The notes: generated by a model from the letters alone, not told the origin. 64,000 bases of DNA from CADEDV01 sp964437415 (GCA_964437415.1 CAYTGN010000015.1:1-64000); one strand, 5' to 3'; shown: positions 44,297 through 54,120, numbered from the stretch's first letter. Made by a program: numbers and translations.

Positions 44297-45712
44297 ATGT
44301 CAGACAATTACAGTTTTTTCGGCGCTGTAGAGAGAAGCTTCGATATAGCCGCCAAATTCACCAAATGGGATAAAGGTATCCTTGATCAGATAAAAGCCTG
44401 CAACGCTGTTTACCGGATGAGATTTCCCCTGAAAAGGGATGATGGCACTGTGGAAGTGATCGAGGCATACCGGGTGCAGCACTCTCACCACAAAACACCC
44501 TGCAAAGGCGGTATCCGCTTTGCAGCAGAAGTGAACCAGGATGAAGTGATGGCACTTGCTGCATTGATGACCTACAAATGTGCAATTGTGAACGTCCCGT
44601 TTGGGGGTGGCAAAGGCGGCATCAAGATCAATCCCAAAAAATATTCTCCTTACGAATTAGAAAAGATCACCCGTCGCTATACTGCCGAACTGATCAAGAA
44701 AAATTTCATCGGCCCCGGCACCGATGTTCCTGCTCCTGACTACGGAACAGGTGAAAGAGAAATGGCCTGGATACTGGACACCTATACAGCCATGCACCCT
44801 GGAGAAATTGATGCTGCAGGTTGCGTTACAGGCAAACCCGTTACCCAGGGTGGTGTTCGTGGTCGTCGCGAAGCAACCGGTTTGGGAGTGTTCTTTGGTC
44901 TTCGTGAAGTATGCAACATGCCTGAAGCAATGAAAAAACTGGGTCTTACCACAGGAGTTGAGGGCAAAAAAGTAGCCGTTCAGGGCCTAGGGAATGTGGG
45001 TTACCATAGTGCCAAATTCTTCCAGGATGCGGGTGCTATTATTGTTGGGTTATCAGAACATGATGGCGGCATTTACAATGATAAAGGATTGGATGTGGAT
45101 GATGTGTTCAGTTTCCGGAAGAAAACCGGAACCATTTTGAACTATCCCGGGGCCAGCAATTTTGCGCAAAAAGAAGACCTGCTGGAAATGGAATGTGACA
45201 TCCTCATTCCTGCCGCATTGGAAAATGTGATTGATGGCAACAATGCACAGAGAGTAAAGGCAAAGATCATTGGTGAAGCGGCCAACGGGCCACTCACACC
45301 GGAAGCAGATGAGATACTGACTAATAGAGGAATACTGGTGGTTCCTGATATGTACCTGAATGCTGGCGGCGTTACGGTTTCTTATTTTGAGTGGTTAAAA
45401 AACCTGAGCCATGTCCGCTATGGCCGTTTGGAAAAACGTTTTACAGAAAACCTCAATTCTCATATTCTCTCCACCATGGAAGAACTGAGTGGAAAAAAAG
45501 TAAGAGAATCAGAAAAGGAATTCATCGTGCATGGCCCTGATGAAGTGGACCTCGTGTATAGCGGGCTGGAAGAAACGATGATCACCGCCACCCATGAGAT
45601 CATGAATGCATGGAAAGCCAATCCTGACATTCCTGATATGCGTACAGCAGCTTATGTGGTTGCAATTAATAAGGTTGGAACCAGCTATGCGGAGTTGGGT
45701 ATTTTCCCATAA
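44297..45712 (+). CDS. gdhA: glutamate dehydrogenase (Glu/Leu/Phe/Val family)
   Basis: The 471-residue protein interconverts glutamate and 2-oxoglutarate plus ammonium. It has the substrate Lys region HKTPCKGGIRFA, the catalytic Lys in ALMTYKCAIVNVPFGGGKGG, GTDVPAPDYGTGEREMAW, the dinucleotide fold VAVQGLGNVGYH and IIGEAANGPLTPEAD. The family is certain; Glu as substrate and the cofactor are inferred. It stands alone after the ccm genes with a clear terminator. It may supply glutamate carbon and nitrogen that also feed the cyanophycin amino acids. Confidence 0.92.
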   Translation: MSDNYSFFGAVERSFDIAAKFTKWDKGILDQIKACNAVYRMRFPLKRDDGTVEVIEAYRVQHSHHKTPCKGGIRFAAEVNQDEVMALAALMTYKCAIVNVPFGGGKGGIKINPKKYSPYELEKITRRYTAELIKKNFIGPGTDVPAPDYGTGEREMAWILDTYTAMHPGEIDAAGCVTGKPVTQGGVRGRREATGLGVFFGLREVCNMPEAMKKLGLTTGVEGKKVAVQGLGNVGYHSAKFFQDAGAIIVGLSEHDGGIYNDKGLDVDDVFSFRKKTGTILNYPGASNFAQKEDLLEMECDILIPAALENVIDGNNAQRVKAKIIGEAANGPLTPEADEILTNRGILVVPDMYLNAGGVTVSYFEWLKNLSHVRYGRLEKRFTENLNSHILSTMEELSGKKVRESEKEFIVHGPDEVDLVYSGLEETMITATHEIMNAWKANPDIPDMRTAAYVVAINKVGTSYAELGIFP

Positions 45713-45750
45713 ATATTTTAATCGCAGCAAAAAACCAATTGCTTATATCA

Positions 45751-45786
45751 AAAACCTGTTCAATCGCTGAACGGGTTTTTTTGTTT
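45751..45786 (+). terminator. terminator after gdhA
   Basis: AAAACCTGTTCA and TGAACGGGTTTT form a stem with a single T-G wobble and the loop ATCGC, followed by a T run. It lies between convergent genes and may also serve the minus strand. Confidence 0.85.
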
Positions 45787-46222
45787 ACGGCATCGCCGGT
45801 AATTCTGTGATGAGGACAAGGTCATTTTTTATCTTCTCCCAGCCAAAAGTGAAATGCCCGTTGGTGATAATAATAAAACTGACCGGCAACCCAAGATGAT
45901 AACGCAGCGCCTGCTGCAGCACAGCATCATCCAATGTCACTGCTGAGGCCTTACATTCGATCATCATCCACGGCTGATGATCGCTGCTATAAACCAGCAC
46001 ATCAAATCGTTTATTTAATTCACCCAGCTTTATTTCTTTTTCAACAGCGACCAGCGATGCCGGATATTGCATCACCTGCACCATGTATTGAATAAAATTC
46101 TGCCGCACCCACTCTTCGGGTGTAAGCATCAGCCATTTTTTCCGCAATTCATCAAAAATGAAATCTTTTCCATTTTCCTTCCTGATACGAAAAGCCGGTT
46201 CGGGATATTCAATCTTTATCAT
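45785..46222 (-). CDS. orphan HsdR N-terminal-like nuclease-fold protein
   Basis: The 145-residue protein resembles the type I restriction HsdR N-terminal domain (PF13588-type): FIFDELRKKWLMLTPEEWVRQNFI, then a PD-(D/E)xK-like core with Asp in NKRFDVLVY and MMIECKA, followed by QALRYHLGLPVSFIIITNG. There are no hsdM, hsdS or helicase parts nearby, so it is a stand-alone protein, as often seen in Bacteroidota, and probably not a restriction system. A TATTTTTG -7 element at 46228-46235 lies directly before the ATG, which suggests a very short or absent leader. The role is unknown. Confidence 0.8.
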   Translation of the reverse strand: MIKIEYPEPAFRIRKENGKDFIFDELRKKWLMLTPEEWVRQNFIQYMVQVMQYPASLVAVEKEIKLGELNKRFDVLVYSSDHQPWMMIECKASAVTLDDAVLQQALRYHLGLPVSFIIITNGHFTFGWEKIKNDLVLITELPAMP

Positions 46223-46227
46223 CAGTC

Positions 46228-46254
46228 CAAAAATAAAGATTTAAATTAGCCCAA
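46228..46254 (-). promoter_or_regulatory. promoter of the orphan nuclease-fold gene
   Basis: On the minus strand TTG (46254-46252), 16 bases, then TATTTTTG (46235-46228) fit the consensus. The predicted transcription start falls at or next to the start codon at 46222. Confidence 0.5.
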
Positions 46255-46270
46255 TTTAATTTGATGAATC

Positions 46271-47041
46271 ATGAAGACGAAAGAAGAAATCGTGCAAAAC
46301 TGGCTGCCCCGTTACACAGGGGAGTCGCTGGAGAATTTTGGAAAGTATATACTTCTCACCAACTTCAGTAACTATGTAAACCTTTTTGCCGAATGGAATA
46401 ATGTTCCGGTGATAGGTGAAGGACGACCCATGCAATGCGCCACTGCCGATAATATCAGCATCATCAATTTTGGCATGGGCAGCCCCACAGCAGCCACGAT
46501 CATGGACCTGCTCTCGGCTATTGAACCAAAAGCAGCCCTTTTCCTTGGAAAATGCGGGGGGTTGAAAAAAAGAAACAAAATAGGCGACCTTATACTCCCT
46601 ATCGCTGCTATCAAAGGTGAAGGAACTTCCAACGACTACTTCCCTGCGGAAGTGCCGGCGTTGCCCGCCTTTGCTTTGCAAAAAGCGGTTTCCACAACTA
46701 TCCGGGATTATGAAGTGGATTACTGGACAGGCACCGTTTACACCACCAACCGCCGAGTGTGGGAGCATGATGAACAGTTCAAGGAATATCTTTTACAAAT
46801 AAGGGCTTATGCCATTGATATGGAAACGGCTACCATTTTTAGCGTAGGTTTTTATAATAAAATACCCACCGGCGCCTTATTGCTGGTGAGTGATCAGCCT
46901 ATGATTCCCGACGGTGTGAAAACAGAAGAAAGCGATAAAAAAGTTACGGCAAATTTTGTGGAAACACATTTGAAAATAGGAATTGATTCTCTCAAACAAC
47001 TGATCAACGAAGGAGCAACGGTGCGGCATTTGAAATTTTGA
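46271..47041 (+). CDS. amn: AMP nucleosidase (short form)
   Basis: The 256-residue protein belongs to the PNP/UDP phosphorylase superfamily: INFGMGSPTAATIMDLL, LFLGKCGGLKKR, PIAAIKGEGTSNDY, AIDMETATIFSVG and LLLVSDQPM. Members of this length in Bacteroidota are annotated as AMP nucleosidase, which splits AMP to adenine and ribose 5-phosphate. It lacks the extra N-terminal domain of E. coli Amn. It is followed 22 bp later by an ABC transporter ATPase gene. The exact substrate is by family, not proven here. Confidence 0.88.
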   Translation: MKTKEEIVQNWLPRYTGESLENFGKYILLTNFSNYVNLFAEWNNVPVIGEGRPMQCATADNISIINFGMGSPTAATIMDLLSAIEPKAALFLGKCGGLKKRNKIGDLILPIAAIKGEGTSNDYFPAEVPALPAFALQKAVSTTIRDYEVDYWTGTVYTTNRRVWEHDEQFKEYLLQIRAYAIDMETATIFSVGFYNKIPTGALLLVSDQPMIPDGVKTEESDKKVTANFVETHLKIGIDSLKQLINEGATVRHLKF

Positions 47042-47063
47042 ATCCCGGAAATAATAATAACCA

Positions 47064-48782
47064 TTGCTACCCCTGCTGCATATAAAAGACCTTTCCGTTG
47101 ATTTCATCTCCGGCGCCGAAGTGAACCCCGCTTTAAAAAAGGTATCACTTTCTGTAAACCGTGGCGAGATCACAGCAATCGTCGGTGAATCAGGATCGGG
47201 CAAGTCGGTAACTTCCCTTTCTGTTCTTCAGTTGCTGCCTTCTCCACCAGCAAAATATGCTGAGGGAGAGATACTTTTTTCTGAAAATGGGATAGAAGTA
47301 GTTGATCTTTTAAAAAAACAACAACATTCGCTGCAAAATATCCGTGGCAACAAGATCGCCATGATCTTCCAGGAGCCAATGACATCGCTGAACCCTGTGC
47401 TTACCTGCGGCGACCAGGTGATGGAAGCCTTGCTGCTCCATAAAAAGATCTCCCCGCGGCAGGCAAAACAAAGAACCATTGAATGGTTTCAGAAAGCGAA
47501 ACTGCCCAACCCGGAAGCAGTGTTCAAGCGTTATCCCCACCAGCTAAGCGGCGGACAAAAGCAAAGGGTGATGATTGCTATGGCCATGTGCTGCGAACCT
47601 TCATTGCTGATCTGTGATGAACCTACCACTGCGCTGGATGTAACAGTACAGAAAACAATTCTGACACTTATCAAAGAATTGCAGCAGCAATCAAACATGG
47701 GTGTCATCTTTATCACACACGATCTGGGAGTGGTGGCGGAAATAGCCGATCATGCAGTTGTGATGTATAAGGGAGAGATCGTGGAGCAAAATACCGTAAA
47801 ACAAATTTTTTCAGATCCCCGGCATCCTTACACAAAAGCATTACTTGCATGCCGGCCTGTTAATCACCGGCGGGGTGAAAGATTACCGGTAGTGAGTGAT
47901 TTTTTAGAACAACCTGCCGTCATGAGACAACAGCCCGCATCAACTGTTTCACAACAGCCGCATACAACAGGGCCACAAAAAGAAAACAAGGTGTTATTGT
48001 CTGTCAAAAATCTCTCGGTATGGTTCCCTGTGAGAAAAACATTTTTGGGAAAACCGCTTGATTTCACCAAAGCAGTTGATAATGTAAGTTTTGAACTTTA
48101 TAAAGGTGAGACATTGGGACTGGTGGGTGAAAGCGGTTGTGGCAAAACCACGTTGGGCAGGGCATTGTTGCGACTGATAGAACCTACTGGCGGTGCTATT
48201 ACTTATAATGGCATTGACCTGACAGCAAAAAAAAGAGATGAACTGAGGGAGTTGAGAAAAGATATCCAGATCATTTTCCAGGATCCTTACTCTTCCCTGA
48301 ATCCAAGACTCACAATCGGCTCTGCAATTGCAGAACCTTTGAAAGTACATGGCTTACTTGCAAATGAAAAAGAAAGAAAAGACAAAGTGACCGAACTGCT
48401 GGAGAAAGTGAATCTGAAAGCAGAACATTTCAACCGCTACCCACATGAATTCAGCGGAGGTCAGCGGCAGCGCATTGTGATCGCAAGGGCCCTTGCCCTT
48501 GACCCTTCTTTTATTGTTTGCGATGAATCCGTATCAGCGCTGGATGTGAGTGTGCAGGCACAAGTACTGAACCTGCTCAATGACCTGAAAAAAGAATTTG
48601 GGTTCAGCATCATTTTCATTTCGCATGACCTGTCGGTGGTGCGATATATCAGTGACCGCATCATGGTGATGAACAAAGGAAAAATAGAAGAAAGCGGCGA
48701 TGCAGATACCGTTTATTTCACCCCAAGCTCTTCTTATACACGACAACTTATCGCATCCATTCCAAAAGGAATTATTGCTTAA
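47064..48782 (+). CDS. dipeptide/oligopeptide ABC transporter ATPase, fused DppD-DppF type
   Basis: The 572-residue protein joins two ATPase domains. Domain 1 (about 1-260) has GESGSGKSVTSL, LSGGQKQRVMIAMAM and DEPTTALD, with a peptide-transporter C-terminal extension (HPYTKALLACRP). After a linker, domain 2 (about 310-565) has GESGCGKTTLGRALLRL, FSGGQRQRIVIARALALDPS and DESVSALD. The fused form (YejF/GsiA-like) powers import of peptides through two permeases, which are not in the window. The start is a TTG at 47064. The stop overlaps the convergent TraB/GumN gene by four bases. Confidence 0.9.
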   Translation: MLPLLHIKDLSVDFISGAEVNPALKKVSLSVNRGEITAIVGESGSGKSVTSLSVLQLLPSPPAKYAEGEILFSENGIEVVDLLKKQQHSLQNIRGNKIAMIFQEPMTSLNPVLTCGDQVMEALLLHKKISPRQAKQRTIEWFQKAKLPNPEAVFKRYPHQLSGGQKQRVMIAMAMCCEPSLLICDEPTTALDVTVQKTILTLIKELQQQSNMGVIFITHDLGVVAEIADHAVVMYKGEIVEQNTVKQIFSDPRHPYTKALLACRPVNHRRGERLPVVSDFLEQPAVMRQQPASTVSQQPHTTGPQKENKVLLSVKNLSVWFPVRKTFLGKPLDFTKAVDNVSFELYKGETLGLVGESGCGKTTLGRALLRLIEPTGGAITYNGIDLTAKKRDELRELRKDIQIIFQDPYSSLNPRLTIGSAIAEPLKVHGLLANEKERKDKVTELLEKVNLKAEHFNRYPHEFSGGQRQRIVIARALALDPSFIVCDESVSALDVSVQAQVLNLLNDLKKEFGFSIIFISHDLSVVRYISDRIMVMNKGKIEESGDADTVYFTPSSSYTRQLIASIPKGIIA

Positions 48783-51700
48783 TCGCCAAATTCTATTTGC
48801 GACCCGAAATAATCAAAACGGTCATAGTCGCCATCCTGGTAAAAATTTTTCCCGCTTTTGCGTAGCGAATACAACTTTTTCTTTAACTCTTTTTCCAATT
48901 GTGGCTTCAGCGGTTCGTCATCTTTGATCTTGCTGTCAATAAAACCGCTGAAGTCATGATGTCCTTCGCTGCTAAAAGATGAAAGAACCAACCCGGGTAT
49001 TCTCAAAATATTGCCTGTTTTTTCTCCATCAAACTCAAACTGCTTTTCATTCTGAGGTACAAGCCCCACTACGGCAAGCTTCCAGGTCACATCATCTTTT
49101 TTATTCCTGTATTTATAGAAATATACAAAGCCTTTCTTTCCTTTCACTTCCGCAGGCAGGCGGTCCACATAAGCTAATGTATCAGGTTTGCCATACACTT
49201 TTGATGCCAGCAGTTTGCTGCGGCCAAGATCAAGATGGTTATTGTATTTGGCGGGGAAAAGCTCTTGCTTCTTCAAGCTACCGAGATCACCGTATAATTC
49301 ATAACGGTATTCATCCTGCGAAGCAAAGAATTGCAGCAATGAATCATGGTAAGGCCGTTTGTTACGGATCATCAGCATCAGTGTATTATACTTTAGCCGT
49401 TTATCATCCGATGCCAGCATTTGCCGGATAACCGGCTGCACTGCAGGCCTGCTGTCCCAATAAGGCAGCAACAAAGTGGCGTACAAACCCAGGTCATCGT
49501 TACCAGTATCTTTTTCGTCGTTATCATAATAAGGCAAGACCGGTTTTTTATCCAGCTTGCTTTCCTCTGCTTTCCTGATGGCCTTTTTCTTTTCTGCAAT
49601 CGCCTGCTTCTTCATTTCCTGTTTGGCCTCCAGCAAGAATTTGCTGAAGTACATATCATAATCAGCCGGTTTCACCAGGTTGCTGTCTGTCATCCGGCCC
49701 AACAGCCGCATGATGTCACTTTTATAATCATCCAGGTTCAGCAGTGGCAACAGGTCGGGCAAAATGCTGCGGGTCAGTTGCAATGAATCATGGAGTTCAT
49801 TCAGGAAATTACCATCACTGATCTTTGGAAACAGGTTTCTGAAATTGCCAAACTGCGACAAAGGAGGATACATTGTCCAGCCCCGGCCATCCGTTTTGTC
49901 AAGCACCGGCGGCTCGGAAGCAATGATCTCACGAAAAACATTGTAGGCATACTGTGCTCGCTGCTGCAACAGGCTCTCCAACGCAGTGTATTGTAACTCC
50001 ACTGTATCACCGGCGGCATAATAAATATCTTTCAGATAGTTGGCAGAGGCTGTAGTGCTGATGTCTGAAAGTTTATGAATCAAAGATTTCTTTACTTCCA
50101 AATATTTCTTCTGCTCCCAGCCAAGGGTCTCAATGGCTTTTTTCAATTGCGGAAGATCGGCTGAATCCAAAAAGATGGTTCGGATGTTTTTTACAGCTCT
50201 TTTTTGCACTGTACTGTCGCTGCTGGCAAGATCGCTGAAGAAAACCGCTGATTTCTTTTCAAACGGGTTCACTCCTTTCAGCGTATCCGCCGGTTTGAAA
50301 CTTTCAAAAAATCTGCGGACAAACTCACTGGGCTGGCTCAGTGTATCAGACTGTGTCATCAGCGAAAAACCGATCCCGTCTTTATAATAACTCTTGCTGA
50401 TGATGCTGCGGCTGCTTCCGGTATCTGTCAATACCGTCTCCCATACTTTGGTTTTATCAGCCAGTTCATATTTTTTCCTTTCTCTTACGATCCAGTTGCT
50501 GTCGCCCAGAAAAGTGAACTCCCTTTCCTTTTCCAAGCGGGTGCTGTCCTTGCTGTAGTGATAGCGGGGCGAACGGAAAAAAGAAACAAATATCTTTTCA
50601 CCTGTGCTGTCATTACTGATAGTCTTGCTGCGAAAGGCGCCGCTTTCCAGCAGGTCTTCTTCCGACTCCTCCTCTTCTTCCTCATCATCATAATAACTGA
50701 AACGGGGAATATCTAATTTTTCCTTGTTCTCTTCAGGGAAAACAGGCGATTTCACTGAAAAATACAAGGAAGTGTCCACCCTGTCCTTTGCTTCACGATA
50801 AATGAACGGCATTAAGCGGAATGAATCCATAAAGCGCTGCATTTGGGAATGTTCCTTTTTCCCACCCGCTACTATCGTATAATAATGCGGTCCTTTGATG
50901 ATGAATCGTGTCATCAATGTCAGCCCGTTCTTTGTTCTGTACCTCGCATCCAGCGAAGGATAACCCTGGTGCTTACCTGTTTTTCGCTGCAGCAATGTGT
51001 CTATAAATTCAGAGGCTGCAAAACTTTCCTGCATCAGCTCCAGGTCGAAACTGTCTTCCTCTGCAAAATGATAGTTGTGAACATCAGACCGGATGATGCG
51101 GAAAAAAAGACCCGCCGCTTTATCCTCTGCATCGTAAATGCGGCTGCCGTCGTTGCCGTTGTAAGGTTCATGCGGCAACCCGGCGCTGAAACCACCATAC
51201 ACAGGTGAATATTTTATCCAGCCATTAGCAGTTGCAGCAGCCGGTATAATTTCTTTCAATTGAATGCTGCCAAAAAAACGTTTGGCCTCATCGCCGTTTC
51301 TCACATATTCACCCGTGCCGCTCATTTTAAAAAAGATGATCTCAAACGGTGTGATGAAAATATGATAACGCTGAATATCGCCGCGGCGGGTTCTGTTGGT
51401 GATATCAAACCCATTGTAGCCATTGCGGCTGATCTTTGTTTTATTTAAAATGCGGCCGGGGATATTCTCATAGAGCAGGCTGTCTATTTTTTTATATACA
51501 TCCTCAGTGTTGTGGGCCCAAAGCCAGGCATTGGTCATGATGCGGGTCACCATGTAATAGCTGCCATTGGCCATGTCGGCATACTGACGCTGATCCAATG
51601 CTTCATCATCGCCAAACTTGTAGAACTTGCCGGGAATATCCACTATGAAGAAACCATCTTCCGCTGCTTCCGGTTGAAATGTTACCGGCACTCTTATTTT

Positions 51701-52630
51701 TTCCACCAGGTCTTTGTGGCGGCTGTCTCTTTCACCCATCATCACGGGCCGTAGTTTATAACCTTTATCCCTCAGCATTTCAATCACTCCCCTGTTACCG
51801 GGCAAGTGCGCCGCACCCACACCCACAAACAACGAAACTTTTGTTTTCAAAATGGAATCAATTGAGTTGGCCTGTATCTCATTTCGCTTATACATGAACT
51901 TTTCATCAAAGGCATCCGAGAAACTGTTCAGCTTGTTGATGGAGTCCAGTTGGTCCAGGTTGCCCTTGCGGTAAGCCTCCTGCAGTTTGGCAATAGAATA
52001 ATCCTCATCCACATCATAACTTCTCTCTTTTTTGTTCTTATCCTTTGCTGCATCCTTATAGGCCTCCTGCATCAGCCGCATACTTTCGGCATAGCTCTCC
52101 ACCCCTGCCACTTTCTTGCCCCATTTTTTACCACACTGGTAGATATACATATCCAGGTAAGTGTCCTCTTCAAAATCGCTGGCATTGTTGCCATATGAAC
52201 GATAAAGCAGGTTGTTGATGGTGGAAGGGTTGCTGTAGAGGGAACGTTCTATCTTTTTATCGTACTTGTAAAACTTCAGGGTGTTGATGGTGAAATAATC
52301 ATCGGGCACAGCCATGTAGCCGGCAAAACGGTTGCCGGAAGCCATGTAATTTTCGCCACCAAAATCAAATTTGCTCATATCCTCCTGCCAGCTTTCGGGG
52401 TTGGTCTCCAGTGCCACCACATCGGCATTGCGGATGCCGAGATAAAAAGAATCGGAAAGGTTGAAAGCGATCTTGCTGCTGACATGCATGGTGCCAAACA
52501 AGTAAGAAGGTTTTTTGAGCCCGTTGCCGCTGATCTCCCATAACAGGCTGGGATATTTTTTGGGCCCGGGCTTTTGGGCCATGTTAAAATGAGGAAGGAA
52601 AAGCAACAACAAGATAAGGGGCTTCTTCAT
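48779..52630 (-). CDS. large secreted protein with N-terminal TraB/GumN domain
   Basis: The 1283-residue protein starts with a signal peptide (MKKPLILLLLFLPHFNMAQ) and a TraB/GumN/Tiki domain (about 25-310) with YLFGTMHV near residue 44-50, VALETNP, and the later conserved His in FVGVGAAHLPGNRG. These are the putative metal ligands of Tiki-type proteases. The remaining 970 residues match nothing I recognise. They include a very acidic stretch near residue 655 (DDEEEEEESEED), a Lys/Glu-rich helical part and a late WKLAVVGLVPQN. Typical GumN proteins have about 300 residues, so this is an unusual fusion, apparently translocated out of the cytoplasm. The target is unknown. Confidence 0.78.
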   Translation of the reverse strand: MKKPLILLLLFLPHFNMAQKPGPKKYPSLLWEISGNGLKKPSYLFGTMHVSSKIAFNLSDSFYLGIRNADVVALETNPESWQEDMSKFDFGGENYMASGNRFAGYMAVPDDYFTINTLKFYKYDKKIERSLYSNPSTINNLLYRSYGNNASDFEEDTYLDMYIYQCGKKWGKKVAGVESYAESMRLMQEAYKDAAKDKNKKERSYDVDEDYSIAKLQEAYRKGNLDQLDSINKLNSFSDAFDEKFMYKRNEIQANSIDSILKTKVSLFVGVGAAHLPGNRGVIEMLRDKGYKLRPVMMGERDSRHKDLVEKIRVPVTFQPEAAEDGFFIVDIPGKFYKFGDDEALDQRQYADMANGSYYMVTRIMTNAWLWAHNTEDVYKKIDSLLYENIPGRILNKTKISRNGYNGFDITNRTRRGDIQRYHIFITPFEIIFFKMSGTGEYVRNGDEAKRFFGSIQLKEIIPAAATANGWIKYSPVYGGFSAGLPHEPYNGNDGSRIYDAEDKAAGLFFRIIRSDVHNYHFAEEDSFDLELMQESFAASEFIDTLLQRKTGKHQGYPSLDARYRTKNGLTLMTRFIIKGPHYYTIVAGGKKEHSQMQRFMDSFRLMPFIYREAKDRVDTSLYFSVKSPVFPEENKEKLDIPRFSYYDDEEEEEESEEDLLESGAFRSKTISNDSTGEKIFVSFFRSPRYHYSKDSTRLEKEREFTFLGDSNWIVRERKKYELADKTKVWETVLTDTGSSRSIISKSYYKDGIGFSLMTQSDTLSQPSEFVRRFFESFKPADTLKGVNPFEKKSAVFFSDLASSDSTVQKRAVKNIRTIFLDSADLPQLKKAIETLGWEQKKYLEVKKSLIHKLSDISTTASANYLKDIYYAAGDTVELQYTALESLLQQRAQYAYNVFREIIASEPPVLDKTDGRGWTMYPPLSQFGNFRNLFPKISDGNFLNELHDSLQLTRSILPDLLPLLNLDDYKSDIMRLLGRMTDSNLVKPADYDMYFSKFLLEAKQEMKKQAIAEKKKAIRKAEESKLDKKPVLPYYDNDEKDTGNDDLGLYATLLLPYWDSRPAVQPVIRQMLASDDKRLKYNTLMLMIRNKRPYHDSLLQFFASQDEYRYELYGDLGSLKKQELFPAKYNNHLDLGRSKLLASKVYGKPDTLAYVDRLPAEVKGKKGFVYFYKYRNKKDDVTWKLAVVGLVPQNEKQFEFDGEKTGNILRIPGLVLSSFSSEGHHDFSGFIDSKIKDDEPLKPQLEKELKKKLYSLRKSGKNFYQDGDYDRFDYFGSQIEFGD

Positions 52631-52965
52631 GCGGGCTGGGAGATTTGATGATGAACAAATTTAAGATGCAGGCTGTCAATAAAACCCATAAAATTATTTT
52701 GAAAATCAATTCATTGAAATACCCTCTTTCACTTAGCCGGTCCCGGGCTGCCCTCCGGTGCCTGTCGCTTAAAAGAATGTGCAAAATAAAACGGGATTTT
52801 GCTGTTGAAAAGTGTACCTTCGCCGCCTTTAAAAGTCATCAGGTTGAACAAACCCGGCGCCGTAAGGCCGGACTTGTCCCGACCCCGTCGGGATTTGGAT
52901 CATCCCCACCCGGCTTCCCGCCACTGGTTTGTGTCCTGCGACTTCTGAATAAACCCATAACACTT
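52631..52965. other. intergenic region before queA (335 bp)
   Basis: This divergent gap holds promoter candidates only: minus-strand TAAATTTG at 52656-52663 for the TraB/GumN gene, and a weak TACCTTCG at 52815-52822 for queA. There is also a 7-bp hairpin TCCCGAC-CCC-GTCGGGA around 52877-52893. I looked for a preQ1 riboswitch and saw none. An open frame covers it in frame with queA, but homology starts only at 52966. Confidence 0.55.
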
Positions 52966-54015
52966 ATGAAGCTTTCACAATTCCGTTTCGACCTTCCGTT
53001 GAACCTTATTGCCCAAAACCCTGCGAAAAGAAGAGAAGATGCCCGCATGATGGTGGTGCACCGCCACACCGGCCAGATCGAGAACAAACACTTCCGCGAC
53101 ATCCTCGATTATTTTGATGACAAGGATGCTTTTGTGGTCAATAACACCAAAGTGTTTCCTGCCCGCATGTATGGCCGCAAGGAAAAGACCGGCGCCAAGA
53201 TCGAAGTGTTTCTGCTGCGGGAGTTGAACAAACCCAACCGACTCTGGGATGTGATCGTTGATCCCGCAAGAAAGATCCGTGTGGGTAACAAACTCTATTT
53301 CGGCGAGCAGGAAGACCTGGTAGCAGAAGTGATTGACAACACCACCAGCCGCGGCCGCACCATCCGTTTCTTGTGGGAAGGCAGCGAAGAAGAGTTTCGT
53401 GCCGTGCTGGAAAGGCTTGGTGAAACACCGTTGCCCAAATACATTAAACGCAAACCCGACGAAGAAGACAAGGAACGTTACCAGACAGTGTATGCGAAGC
53501 ATGAAGGCGCTGTGGCCGCCCCCACTGCCGGCTTGCATTTCAGCCGTGAGCTGATCAAACGTTTAGAGATAAAAGGTATCCGCTTTGCGGAAGTTACCCT
53601 GCACACAGGTTTGGGCACATTCCGCCCCATTGAGGTGGAAGACCTGAGCAAACATAAAATGGATGCGGAATATTACCGCATTGATGACACGGCCTGCAAA
53701 ATTGTGAACCGTGCCAAGGAGTATGGTCATCGTATCTGTTCTGTTGGCACTACTACGATGAGGGCTTTGGAGTCATCTTTCACCGCACAAAAATTATTGA
53801 AACCATCCGAAGGATGGACCAACATGTTCATCCACCCGCCTTATGAATTCAATATTGCGGATTCGCTGGTAACGAATTTTCATTTACCCAAAACAAGTTT
53901 GCTGATCATGACCTGCGCCTTTGCCGGTTATGAGCTGACGATGGAAGCATACAAAAAAGCCATCAAAGACAAATACCGTTTCTTTAGCTATGGCGATGCG
54001 TTGCTGATCATCTAA
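52966..54015 (+). CDS. queA: S-adenosylmethionine:tRNA ribosyltransferase-isomerase
   Basis: QueA moves the ribosyl group of SAM to 7-aminomethyl-7-deazaguanine in tRNA to form epoxyqueuosine. The 349-residue protein starts with the family signature MKLSQFRFDLPLNLIAQNPA and has RREDARMMVVHR, FVVNNTKVFPARM, HEGAVAAPTAGLHF, VTLHTGLGTFRP, and TNFHLPKTSLLIMTCAFAG. The open frame extends 107 codons upstream, but the ATG at 52966 gives the standard length and N-terminus. A terminator follows. Confidence 0.95.
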   Translation: MKLSQFRFDLPLNLIAQNPAKRREDARMMVVHRHTGQIENKHFRDILDYFDDKDAFVVNNTKVFPARMYGRKEKTGAKIEVFLLRELNKPNRLWDVIVDPARKIRVGNKLYFGEQEDLVAEVIDNTTSRGRTIRFLWEGSEEEFRAVLERLGETPLPKYIKRKPDEEDKERYQTVYAKHEGAVAAPTAGLHFSRELIKRLEIKGIRFAEVTLHTGLGTFRPIEVEDLSKHKMDAEYYRIDDTACKIVNRAKEYGHRICSVGTTTMRALESSFTAQKLLKPSEGWTNMFIHPPYEFNIADSLVTNFHLPKTSLLIMTCAFAGYELTMEAYKKAIKDKYRFFSYGDALLII

Positions 54016-54036
54016 AAGCAAAAAGAAAAGTTTATG

Positions 54037-54063
54037 AAAGCCTCACGGAAGTGGGGCTTTTTT
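54037..54063 (+). terminator. terminator after queA
   Basis: AAAGCCTCAC, the loop GGAA and GTGGGGCTTT form a stem with one T-G wobble, followed by further Ts. Confidence 0.85.
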
Positions 54064-54120
54064 GTGGAAAGACTTTTGTAGATTCGTATGATAGCGCAAA
54101 TAAAAGCATTAGTACCATTG

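Noticed and set aside
45785..46222. Type I restriction-modification system
   Set aside because: Only a short HsdR N-terminal-like domain is present; there is no helicase, methylase or specificity subunit nearby.
52631..52965. preQ1 riboswitch or N-terminal extension of queA
   Set aside because: I find no preQ1 aptamer pattern, and the translated extension has no similarity to QueA.
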